DNA from: Panagrolaimus kolymaensis | Taxonomy: Eukaryota > Nematoda > Chromadorea > Rhabditida > Panagrolaimidae | DNA: 64,000 nt | Direction: 5' to 3' | NCBI GenBank assembly: GCA_028622995.1 | Contig: JAJQJQ010000055.1 | Location: 1,364,001-1,428,000 of the forward strand | In this document: positions 36,632-47,800 of the stretch, in pieces | Layout of the letters: each line of letters starts with the position of its first letter | How positions within the stretch are numbered: the first letter of the stretch is position 1 | The notes under the pieces: generated by a model | The model's database searches: none | Told to the model about the DNA's origin: nothing | What the model saw: only the letters and a program-made list of their open reading frames with translations | Program-made: the position numbers and the translations under genes

Positions 36632-39397
36632 TCAATGCTGTAGAAGAAACATTTGAGTTTCTTCTTTAAAAATACCTTCACCGTTTTCTTCAAAAATAAC
36701 TTTAAACAAAGGAATGCCTTCATCATATTGAAGGCCCATTCCTGTATCAAGTCCACCACTGTGAACGGTATTGTCAAGTAAAACAACATTTTGATAGTAT
36801 GAAAAAAGTTCAGGATACTTTGTTTTCATGATTTCATATACACCTTGTAAATAAGTTGTTCCACGGTTGTCTCTAAAAAGGGTATTATTACTGGTTATTA
36901 TTACTTGAGTGGACTAAATTATAATAACTTACTCAAAAATTTTCCTGAGACCAGTTTCGGCTTCATTAAATAAATGAGAAGCTCTTTCTTCTGAAGCGCT
37001 TGCGAAATTAAGCTCCACGGGGAAAATCAAGACTCTTGTATTAAAATAAATAAAATTTACGCATTCAGATGAATCAAAACAGGTTGTATAAAAAAATATT
37101 GATGAATCAGATACAATATTCGATAAAAGTAGGTTGTATTTTATGCTAAAAAAATAGAATTTAAAAAATATTAGTTTCCTTTAGTTTAAAAAACTTACTT
37201 GCTTTGAGCAAGTTGATTAAGTTCGTTTTGAATCTTTTTGGCAGTCGCATTGTAATCATCAAAAGTGTTTGGTATGAGCTCAATACATCTTTTTTTAACC
37301 ATATCAGGGTAAAGTCCTTTCTAAAAATTTTACTTAATTGTTAGTTGCAAGCTTTTATAGATAACAGTTAAAAGCATACTAAAAGGGTATCTTTGAAATT
37401 ATCCAAATATTCACTTATTACTTTTGATTTTTCAGCACCATTTTTGATAGCCCAATCGACGTCGCGATGCGTTACGTTGGCACAGCTAATATAAAATTCT
37501 CTCTAAAAATTTCACTCTTCCAAGTTGCAATCAGAATTTAGCCTAATAGAGAGGTTTTTTTACTATTATAAATTTTTGCTCCACACACGAAAATTAAACT
37601 TAAAGGACCCTGCTCTTTTCATCTTTTTTGAAATTTGTTTTCAAAAACCGCGGCTGGATATTCCCTCATGCCGCAACATTGCAAAATGCAAAAGCCTTTG
37701 TTCCAATACTTAGAAAAATTTTGGATTTTTTTTGTTTTTTCTGATGATGCACATATGTAGCTACTCTTCTAAATAGCTGTACGACACTCATCATATTAAA
37801 AGTAATGAATAAAGGTAGTATTAATGCTATAAGACTTCATCATGTAGGCGAAATTCTCAAAAAAACAAAAAATTTTCTAAGTATTGGAACAAAGGCTTTT
37901 GCATTTTGCAATGTTGCGGCATGAGGGAATATCCAGCCGCGGTTTTTGAAAACAAATTTCAAAAAAGATGAAAAGAGCAGGGTCCTTTAATTTAAAAATT
38001 CTGTACGCCAAAGATTTCCCATATTATTTAAAAAAAGATAGTTAGTAAAAATTAAAATATATATTTACGGTTCTGGCTAAATCAATGAGAATGATTGATG
38101 CTGCCTTTTCAATAGCGGATCGCTTCATTTTGCTATTAATAAAGACCTGTTTCAACCAGCATCTGGAACATTTCGTTTAGAAAAAAACCTTTGATTTTAT
38201 TTTTAAAGCTCACTTGGGATTAAATCCCACAGTTTTTGAAAAAAGGACATCCAAAACATTTTTTGAACTAATGTTATTTTTAATATCATCGAAAATGTAA
38301 AGACTGGATTCAGTGGCTTCAAATGATATTAAGAGATATTCTAAAATAATTTAAAAATTAAAGTAATCATTATTATTCTTTTAAAGAAATCAAATACTAA
38401 AATCAAATTAGATTTTGCGCTTTTGTTATGAAAATCCACTTACTATCTTTTAAGATTTTGTAATTTTCGCTTTCTTTTTCGTTCATAACGAGTTTTTTTT
38501 CAAGAGCTTCAAGGAATGTTTCGGCTTCCATAAGATTACGATAATGTTCAGGCGTTGGAGGATTGCAGCTTTCAGTTGTATGATATTCAATTCTCTAAAA
38601 TTAAACTAATCTACGTTAAAACTTAACCTAATTAAACCAACATCTAAAATGATTTCAGGATTGCTAGTTGGGCTTTTGCAATAGTCTCTAAAATTTTGGC
38701 GAGCTTCAATGTAATTGGGTTTTGTTTTGATTTCTTGGAATCGATTTCTTAGGTGCATTAAAGGAGTAGAAACAATCTGCAAAAAGGTGATGAATAAGAA
38801 TTTTTAAAATTCATTTAGTTTGCTTTTTTTCTTTATTTATAAATTTCAAAGCAAATTACAGTGGAATATTGCTCTTGTAAAGCCATTGATAAAATATTTG
38901 CTTCAAGTTCGTTAATTTGTATGCTTTGTTGTTGGTAACGTTCCATTAAACTTTCATAAATTAGATCAAATTTATCTTTATCATCTTTTGTAAGCTAGAA
39001 AATATTCTCTTCAATATTCTTTTAAAGAAAGAGTAATTAAAAAATTCTATTAAAGCCCCATTTCTACCGAAAATAACAAATGGAAGAGAATTTAGCGTAT
39101 AAAAATATTGTCAAAACGTAGTGCAAAAAACATACATGTTTATAGCCAATATCTAAACATTGGCTAATAGCTTTTGAGAATGGTACTCCAAGGGAAGAGA
39201 TCGCTTTCGCAACATGACGGCTATAATTGACCAAATCTTTGAAGCTGGAGTTTACAAAGCGGTTTGCTTTTTTATTGTAATGAATGAGATCTTTATCTTC
39301 ACCTAAAAAACTTGTAAATTAAAAGAGAAAAGTGGAACAACACTTTACCATAAACAAAAGGCATCAAAAGAAGTAAAAAAAAAGGCCAACTGCGCAT
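36632..39397 (-). CDS. Secreted protein, 518 aa, eleven exons, unrecognised family
   Basis: Exons at 39397-39349, 39302-39136, 38994-38860, 38776-38642, 38594-38444, 38340-38214, 38162-38069, 37502-37380, 37320-37199, 37145-36933 and 36872-36632 join in frame to 518 codons plus stop. The ATG at 39397 opens a strong signal peptide (MRSWPFFLLLLMPFVYG). No transmembrane segment or GPI-like tail follows, so the product should be secreted or luminal. The body is mostly predicted helix with many Glu/Lys and about eight cysteines. The C-terminal third (FSYYQNVVLLDNTVHSGG onward) looks like a folded unit. I do not recognise any domain. One intron (37503-38068) has swollen to 566 bp through insertion of a foldback element. 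Expression in secretory gland cells would be interesting in a parasite but is speculation. Confidence 0.75.
37594..37995. mobile_element. Foldback (long inverted-repeat) element in an intron
   Basis: Two arms of about 130-140 bp are near-perfect reverse complements. The left arm spans about 37597-37733 and begins TTAAAGGACCCTGCTCTT. The right arm spans about 37859-37992 and ends in the complement of that sequence. The spacer is about 125 bp and unrelated. GC-rich landmarks such as CCGCGGCTGGATATTCCCTC occur in mirror form. There is no open frame. A foldback-type MITE is the simplest reading. It lies wholly within intron 7 of the secreted-protein gene and would form a long hairpin in the pre-mRNA. 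Confidence 0.85.
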
Positions 39398-40051
39398 TTT
39401 TTAAAGTTTAATATGAAGATAATTTTAAATATAGAAGTTGTTGGATCTGCTATAAGATGAGAATATAATTATTTATTTTTGATAAGAATTAAATTAAAAA
39501 CTTGCACGTGAATCAATCAACCTTTAAATAAAACGAAGAAGACTTTTATGCTGTGTGTCTAAGCTCACTCTCAAATTGAAGTGAAAGTGATTAGAAAAAG
39601 AGTGAAATGAGAATAAGAAGTGAGTCCTAAAAAATCTATTTTCCGTCAAAAAACCAAATAATTTATTTTTATTAACTTAATGAATTTGATTTTTTATCTC
39701 AAGAAAGCACAAAAACGGTATGTTTTTTTATTGCTTTTTTTACCATAATATTCAAATTATTTTTAAAAAAACGCCATTTTTTCTATGACTGAGAGTATGG
39801 TGTGAGAGCGATATCTGAGAGTTTGATGGAGTAAGCAAGAGTGATTGAAAAAAAAATTGAAAGAGTTAGTTGTAGTTCAGATTTCGAGGAACTCGGAGTG
39901 AAATTGAAAAAGGACGAATCTGGACACACTGATTGTTGATATAATTTGATAATGCGCAATAATTAAAAAGACACGAAATTAAAAAAGACAAGATTTTTTA
40001 ATATTTATTGAGAAAAAAATCGTTCCTACTGCTATCCTATTATACATAATA
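39398..40051. other. Upstream region of the secreted-protein gene
   Basis: AT-rich, no supported gene. It contains degenerate GAGAGTGA-type motifs at about 39590-39610 and 39790-39850. Confidence 0.3.
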
Positions 40052-40462
40052 CTCACATATAGCGCTGGCGGTTTTTGGTTCGGTTTTCGGTTAAAACCGA
40101 AAAATCGAAAACCGGGAAGCATCGGTTCTAATCGAAAACCGATAAACCGAAAAAAAACCGAATTTTGGCTCGGTTAGTTAAAAAATGAAGTAGTTTTGAA
40201 TCGATTTTGGATATCAATTATGGCCAAAATTGCTAAGAATGATTTTAGAATGAATAAAAAAGAAAAAAAAATAACTAATCTTTTTTAATTCTAGTCAAAA
40301 AATTACTGTAAAAATTAAAAAAATATATTTTAAAACCGAATCGAAAACTAAAATTTCGGTTAAAAAACCGAAAAACCGAAAACCGATAAAGTTCGGTTTC
40401 GGTTCGGTTAATCGAAACAAAAAACCGAAGGATTTCGTTAAACCGTCAGCGCTGCTCACATA
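40052..40462. mobile_element. hAT-like non-autonomous element built of CGGTT repeats, 8-bp target duplication
   Basis: The element spans 40060-40454 (395 bp). It starts TAGCGCTGGCGG and ends CCGTCAGCGCTG, an inverted-repeat pair matching the YARNG end rule of hAT transposons. Perfect 8-bp direct repeats CTCACATA flank it (40052-40059 and 40455-40462). The arms are filled with reiterated CGGTT/AACCG units in opposite orientation, so much of the element can fold on itself. The centre (about 40190-40320) is AT-rich. No coding capacity. It inserted at the edge of a decayed protein-like remnant (40463-40733). Confidence 0.85.
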
Positions 40463-40760
40463 GATCATACTTGCGCATATTAAAAGCCGAATAATTTTTA
40501 AAAAATGATAAATCTCTACCAAAGGATAGCTCTTTAAGGTGGAAATGAAAGTATTTGTCATCATATTCACCAATTAAAAACATTTTAGATTGAAAATAAG
40601 CTCGTATGATTTCCATTAGTTTATTAGAACGCTGATTTAAATCCTCTTTTAAATTTTTAAAAAAACGCTTATCTTGATTGGCTGACAGGTAATAAAGATC
40701 AAAAAATATTGACAATTTTTTCTCTCCTGTCAATGTTAAAAAATTTCACGATTGAAACAA
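40463..40760 (-). pseudogene. Remnant of an unknown coding sequence, copy A
   Basis: The minus strand is open from about 40733 down to the hAT element boundary. It reads as protein-like sequence (for example IFFDLYYLSANQDKRFFKNL). A second, more decayed relative lies at about 41690-41860, where the matching piece reads FYLSANQDKCFF before stops. Conservation of the amino-acid string between the two copies supports former coding. No start, splice context or family is recognised. Confidence 0.4.
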
Positions 40761-41689
40761 TTAATTTGATAAGAATTAATTGACAGAAATCATTTTTATT
40801 GTCCAAAAGGAATGAAAAAAATATTTAGTTTATTTAATTTCTTATGACCTACAGTATAACAGTTTCGAGAAATTTCTAAAATTTATGAAAAATAAAGATA
40901 ATAAAACTAAACAAATAGAAAAAATAATGATAATAGAAGCAACAAAAAAATAAAATAAATTAAAAATATCGCAAATAATGTAATTAACAAGAACGGCTAT
41001 AATATATCGATAGTTCGATCAGCTGTAGGAAAAGAAATTTCATAAAAGAAGTTTTTTTGCAAAGATACGATAAAAAAAATTGTAACTATATAACTAAATG
41101 TTAAGTAAAAAAAACTAAGTTAATGTAAGTAGAAAAGAATATTGGGGAAGGAATTATCACTACTCTAGATTTGAGTGTTTTTATGAGCGTTGAATATAAA
41201 GGTGGGAATGAAAAATGACGAATAAAGCTTTGGTTAATAGAATATGGTTAACAAGTTTTTCCTTCCTCATCCTCGGAACTTGATTATTGACTGCTTTTGA
41301 TAAACTTTTAAGAAGGAAGAAGATTTTAAAAAGGGATGAGTTTAAAAATCATTAATTTCTTTTCAACAATTTTCTTTAATAACGCGCGCTGTTCGACTTT
41401 TTTCGACTCTGTGGTCTCATGGTTTTTTCGATTAAAAATTTTTATTTTTTTTAAAGAAAACAGGTATTTTTTTAAAGAGAAAAAGTGTAAAAAATGAAAA
41501 ACTATAGTGAGCAGGTGGAAAAAAACCAAAGCAAAATTCAATTAATTGTTTTTTATTTCGACTCTAATTGGTTATTTGCAGTAAAAAAACATTACATTTA
41601 AAAATTTCTATCAAAACCCGTTAACATATGTTGATGGAAATTAGAAAAAATAAGTTTCAAAAGAAATGTTGCTTTAAATGATTGAAAAC

Positions 41690-41880
41690 ATTTTTGATTG
41701 AAAATAAAATCGTATGATTTCCCTTTATTTATTAGAATGATGATTAAATTTCGCATTATCAATCATCAAAAAAAACACTTATCTTGATTGGCTGACAGGT
41801 AAAAAACATCAACAAAAAAATGACAGTTTTTATCACCTGTCAATGTAAAAAATTTTAAACGATTGAAGCAATTAAAACCA
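41690..41880 (-). pseudogene. Remnant of the same unknown coding sequence, copy B
   Basis: About 170-190 bp align to 40590-40770, including TTATCTTGATTGGCTGACAG and the flanking CACCTGTCAATGT / CTCCTGTCAATGT. The translated segment YLSANQDK is shared, and the rest is broken by stops and indels. It probably arose in the same local duplication that produced the two NAGA copies. Confidence 0.45.
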
Positions 41881-43059
41881 ATTCTAGAAATTTTTTTTAA
41901 TTTAAAGAAAGTGTAAAACCTGCGACGATCCAATTAATCCAAGAGCTTATCCAAGAAATCACGAATAAATATAAAAGAGAAGAATAAGAAAAGTGACATT
42001 TAAGCTGAGAAGCTCGTCCCTTATAAAGACGAGCAAAAGATCGAAAGGATAAGATAAAAAGTGGGACGGATTATCAATGCAGGTGGATGACAAAGACAAT
42101 GCTAGCATACTACACACTACAGAAAGTTGGGACCGGTAAAAACTATTTAAGTGAGATATAGTCGTTTTTTCCTATCATTAGAAAACGTTTTAATTCGATA
42201 ATACTTAAAAACAGTGTGAATTAATAATCAAAAATAACTTCCAAAAAAACGATATTGAAAGAGAATTTTAAAAAATAGCGAACATAATGACTTTTGAAGA
42301 CTGCATGTCAAGCTTGTTTGCGATATCACACGAGAGTTATTAATTATAACTTTATTACGGCAACTCAAACTATGGGTAACTAAACCTTACATAAAATATA
42401 CTACTAAATAATGATAACAGAATGGGAGAGCGAAATAAAGGATTAAAATAGAGTTACAAAGGATTTACTAAATATAAGGAAATTTACTAAACTTATTTGG
42501 AGGCTTTTTAAGAAAAACTTAAAATAAATAAAACAAAAATAAAGGAAAGAAAGAGAGAGGCCTTGTCTGTTGAACGAAAGATTTGTGAATGAATTTTAGG
42601 CTCAAAAATGATGCTTTTGTATAAGGCAACACGATCATTGCTGAAGGCGGAACAAAGCCTTGTTTACAACCAAAACGAGCGCGGTGATGATTAAGGTGTA
42701 AAATGTTGGATGGCACCGTGCAAGAGATGAGAATAAGCAATCGTTGAATCATTTCTCTAAAAAGAAGGAAAAGAGCAAAAATATGAGAAAACGCCTTTTC
42801 GAAAAGAGACGATCGAAAAGGACACGAATGTTTAAGAAAGACTTTCAGCAGAGACAAAGGAATGGAGATGGGAGACGATTTCAAAATAACGAAACAAAAT
42901 AAAAGCAAATTACAAAACAAAAATAAAAGTTAGAATTTTACGAAGGAATATGTAGACACATGTCTACAACTTTTATGAAAATAAAGTTTAAAAATAAAAT
43001 TAAAAAATAACAGTTTTTTTCTGTGATATTTTCATCAAACAATAAAAAACAATCATACA
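41881..43059. other. Intergenic region 3' of the complete NAGA gene
   Basis: No supported gene. A 133-codon open frame on the minus strand (42519-42920) coincides with a less AT-rich patch. It shows no motif, splice-supported neighbour or signal, so I do not call it. Confidence 0.3.
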
Positions 43060-44837
43060 TTATTCATCGTTATTTAGAAATACCCTTTCACCACCAATAA
43101 AAGTAGCGTGAACTTTGATATCGCTGTCAATAAGAACAAAATCAGCATCGCTTCCATAACATAATGTTCCTTTCGTTTCGCTAATATTAAGCAACGATGC
43201 TGGAAAAGAAAAAAGAAAAATGAATTTTAAACAAAATCGATTATTTTATGGAAACAAAAAAGGGGGAAGTGAATATTGCTTCCATTTTTTAAAAGCAAAG
43301 TGAAGAAAAAAAACCAAAATGGTTGTGGCCACCATTTATTTTTGAAATCAAAAAAAGAAACAAAGCAAAAAACGAGATGTGCTTTTTTTGTGTGGGTTTT
43401 GTATTTGCTTTTAAGGAAATAATTTATTTACCTGGATTTTGTGTTGCACATTTCAAAGCTTCAGCAATGGAACAATTTGTGGCTTTAATGAAATGATGGA
43501 TGCATGTGGCGAGATCAGTGACACTGAAACACACAAACGTAAAAATACAATGTATTTGATTTTGTTTTTTGTTGCAAAGTGACTTATTTGGAAATGCTTT
43601 TAAGTGGTTTTCATTTCCAAAGCAACTTACCTTCCAGCAGTGGTATTTTCACCAACTAAAGTTGCATGTCTTCCTTTAACACAAATTCTTTGTTCACCAA
43701 AATAATGTTCGCCATCTCCAAGACCTAAAGCGAGCATAGCATCTGTGACCAAAATCAAGCCTTCGGGGAATGTTCGATATGCAATTCGAAGGGCAGAATC
43801 ATGAGCATGGATTCCATCTGAAATAATTCCATAATAAAATTCATTGATTTTTATTACATCCGATGAAAGTAATCCAATTAGCCCAGGATCTCGATGGTGG
43901 TACTAAAATAAGATCAAAAAAATTTAGAAGGATCAAATCCCAAAAACTGACTGTTGGCATAGCATTAAATAAATGAGTTAAAGCTTTTGCACCTGCCTTA
44001 ACACCCTTTTCTGCGTCCTCTAATCCGCCTGAAGAATGTCCAAGGGAAACAATAATATTTTTTTCAGATGTTAAATATTTGATTGCTTCAATTGCACCAG
44101 GAAGTTCGGGAGCTAGAGAAATCATGCACACATTATCTAAATTTCCATAAACAGCTTCCAAAGATTCAGCAGGATTTTCACCAAATGTTTGTTTAATTCT
44201 TTCAACGGGATGGCAACCTTTTTTATCAGCAGAAATAAATGGGCCTTCTAAATGGATTCCTAAACACCCAGCTCCACTTTGACTTCCGTTCATTCGTTTG
44301 TATTTTGGAAGCAACTAAAAAAAATAAAGATAAAATTATCAATAGTTTTCCATTTTTCGTCTTTGATTGATAAATTTTCAACTTTGAACTTTCTTTACCT
44401 TTCGATAAATTTGAGAATTTGATGTTATAATTGTGGGACAAAAAGATGTGACACCAGTGCTCAAAATTTTTTTCCTTGTTTCACTGAGTTTTTCATCAAC
44501 TTCTTCAGGTTCAAGTGAAGTAAAATCGATTCCATAACCACCTAAAATTTTATTTTTGGAGTCTAATTATGTGGATTTTTGTCGAAAATAAAAAAGTACC
44601 ATTAAGTTGAAGATCGATAAACCCGGGACTCAAAATCATTCCTTGACAATCAATTATAATATCAGCTGTTCGTTTTTCATCGTAAAAGATTTTTGCAGGA
44701 TCCATTACTTTTCCATCCAACACAAATAAATCCCAATCGATAAGTTCACCATTTTTCAATAACTTACAATTTAAAAAATGTAATAAATCTCCGTTTTTAA
44801 TATTTTTAAGCAAATTTGATTGAAATGATACAAACAT
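43060..44837 (-). CDS. N-acetylglucosamine-6-phosphate deacetylase, 415 aa
   Basis: Six exons (44837-44600, 44541-44399, 44314-43952, 43902-43631, 43523-43432, 43199-43060) join in frame to 415 codons plus stop, close to the usual metazoan length. The enzyme (NagA/AMDHD2) hydrolyses GlcNAc-6-phosphate to glucosamine-6-phosphate plus acetate in the cytosol. Amidohydrolase features are visible: [10 protein letters not shown] near residue 75, HLEGPF at about 148-153 (metal-ligand Glu), SLGHSS (His about 220), THLFNAMP (His about 241), SDGIHAH and LVTDAM (catalytic Asp about 302). The start at 44837 is preferred over an upstream in-frame stretch because it gives the family length. In nematodes the pathway recycles chitin-derived amino sugar. 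A truncated near-identical copy lies 9.75 kb away. Confidence 0.95.
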
Positions 44838-47800
44838 AACTGCAACTATGGGGACAAAAATAGAAAAGCAAAACAAAAACAACTAAAAAAATTTATTGAA
44901 ACAGCGCTCTCTCTTTTTTTCTTTCGTGTAAAAAGCCTTTGCTTATTTTATTGGTCTGCTGTTTTTTTTATCTTTTCTTCTTTTTTTTCTTCTGACATAG
45001 TTCCTATTTGAAAGGAAAGCCCTGTGCTTTTTTACTACGTCTATTTTGGTGGTAAGAGAGATAAAAATTTTTAGAATACTTGATTTCTGATTATCAAAAA
45101 ATTTTTCTTTGACGAAAAAAAGCGTTAAATAAAAAGGAAAAATAGAGTCTTCGATCAAAAAATGTATTAAGAAAAAGTATCCTTTAAAATGGAAGAGGGA
45201 GAGAGAGTGCCTATCTTTGACTTCTCTATTTTTCGCGCCCATTTCATATTCTTTGCACCAACAAAAAACAAATAAAAGAAGCTACAAAAAAGAAAATATA
45301 TTTAACTGAACTTAATTTTTTGAAAAGGTGCGCGCTGGCGTGCCGAATAAATACAAAAGAAAATTTATTTTTCGAAAGCAGTGTTGCTTGACTTATGAAG
45401 CTGGGTACCAATAAAAAATTTTCTTTTCTTTTTAAGTGTAACTCTCACTTTTTGAAAGAAACTAAAAATTTAAAAAATGAAATTTATGTTGCTGTCATTG
45501 AAATACAGCTCAAGAAAGCTCTGAAGTGTATTTAATTTTAATATCGATTTTGTAAATATTAAAAAAATAAGACGATATTTATTTTATAACATTCGTATTT
45601 TAGTGAATAAGGCATATGGAAGGAGCTTTAAAATTTTATCTACGTAGTTCTTTCCAACATATTTTAAATTTTATTTGTAAAATTAGTTCTTCTGGTCTTG
45701 TTTAAAGTTATGGTAGGTTGCAATTTAAAAAATCCTGCTGAGTTTTATAAAAGTGTCAATATTTTTAATTTATTAATTTTGTTTTTACAAAATTAATAAA
45801 TCTTTAAATCTCGGATTACAAGTCTTAGCTTTTGGTTTACATTGTTTGTTTTTGGTCACGTCTAAACTTTCCATCCACCTTCATTTTAAATCTTTGTTTC
45901 TCTGTGTTTCGAATAAAAAATAAAGCAGTTTATTTTTCTTTCATGAATAAAAAACCATCACATTGATAAATTGAAAATGAAAAAAGAGCTCAAAAACTCA
46001 TCAACAGACACCCATGGGATTCATAAATTATGAATCATGTTTGAACTCACAAAAATATATATAAAACAAAACAAAAATGAAAAAGGATATACTCATTTTT
46101 TTTAAAGAAAAGATGTGTGAAAGATTGTCATTTTTTGATATGTACGTCAAAGTTAGTTAGTTTTTTTTGTCTCTCATCCTTTTTTTTATTTTTGTGAGTT
46201 AAATATGAAAAACAGATTATGAGTCACTTTGTATTACATAAATTGAGTTTGAGAGTTATAGTAAGTGGTGTGGCTTGAGAAAATGAATAATTAAAATTAA
46301 AAAAAAGTTTTAGTTTTCCTCATTTTACTCATATTTCTTAAAACTTTAATTATGTTTGACAGCTTCAATCAAAAAAATTAGCTGTTCAAAGGCTCATTTT
46401 TCAATAATATTTTTTGTAAATCGAAGCCAATTTAGAAAGTTTTAATTTTTTTCTAAAACTAACAAAATTTTTAATGCATTAAAAAGTGCTTTTGAGAATT
46501 TTTTCTTTTCAAATCTCCTTTACCAAACTAAACATTTTTTGCCATTAAAAAGCTCAAATTCAGATTGGCGCCTTTTTCCTTATAAATTTGAGAAGACGAA
46601 AGATAACCTTTGTAAGCTTTTATTCGCTTTGTTTTTTGCTTCTAAAATTACGTATTAAAAAAAGTCGTCGTTGTAGTCGTCCATGTTTGATGGGGATGCT
46701 ATCCCATTTTTTATTGCCTTCTTCGTCTCTTTTTTCATGGCCCGTTGCTTACCACCAGCATTTTCTTCTTTCTTCTTTTATTTCTCCAGAATAAAAAAAA
46801 ATAGGAGTTTTATACCAATGAGCAGCTTTCCGGAAAAATGGAGAATAGAAAGATGAGCGCGCAAATGCTGCTCCTTGCTGGATGTAGTAGTGGCGGTGAT
46901 GGCGTTTTAACACTGGAAAAATAAAATAAAAAGAAAGGCAGCAAGCAACTAGCTCTTCTTTCTCATTTTCTCATTTTTATTTTATTTTGTTTTACTTGTC
47001 TTTTTGGTGGCTGAAGAAAAAAAGTGGATTTGAAGAAACCAAATACATTTATTCTATCTTCTTTTTTACCGAACATTTATTTCATTTATCTACGTAGCCA
47101 CTTTTTATTCTTCTTCCGGCTTTGAAAATAATTGTTAAAAGTTTTTCAAATTTAATTTTTTTTGATCATCAAAAAAGAATTAACTATTTCTTGAGTGTAA
47201 ATAATTTATCAAATTTTAATGATTTTTTTTTGCAAGTTTATGGCTTCAACCAATTAGTTTTTTTTATTTTGTTTAAAGAAGCTTTTAGAGAATTTCAAGA
47301 GGAAAAAAATAATAACTTATATCGTTCACTTTTTTTTACTTCCTGATTAAGTGGATTTGAAAAATTACGAAATGGATTTCCCAAGAAATTGTGTTGCGAG
47401 TGAAAAATAAAAATGATTCACGACCAACATAAAAAAAATAATTACCACAAGTTTGTTTCTAGGATTTAACATAAATAAGTAATAATGAAAAAGATTTTTA
47501 TATTTCTTTCGCGCAAATTTATTTATTTTTTTCTTCATTCAACCTTGAAAAATCTAATTGCCTCTTGGAATTGTTAGCCTTTTTTTGTTCCACAATAAAA
47601 AAAGGGAGAATAACAACAAAGATTTTCTATTCTTTCTTTGCCTTCTTCGTAACATAATAATCTAAAGCTAGCTACACAAAAGAAAAGAAAGAAAAGGAAA
47701 AGCTGAAAGGCCAAAAGATGAGATTTCCGGTACTTCTCCTCCCTACTTTTTTTAACAGACACAAAATTGTTTATAGAACAAAAAAAATGCGCGCCTTTTT

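Noticed and set aside
42519..42920. 133-codon open frame on the minus strand
   Set aside because: It has no motif, start context or neighbouring exons, and sits in a less AT-rich patch where long frames arise by chance. On the other strand an Arg/Lys-rich frame is equally open.
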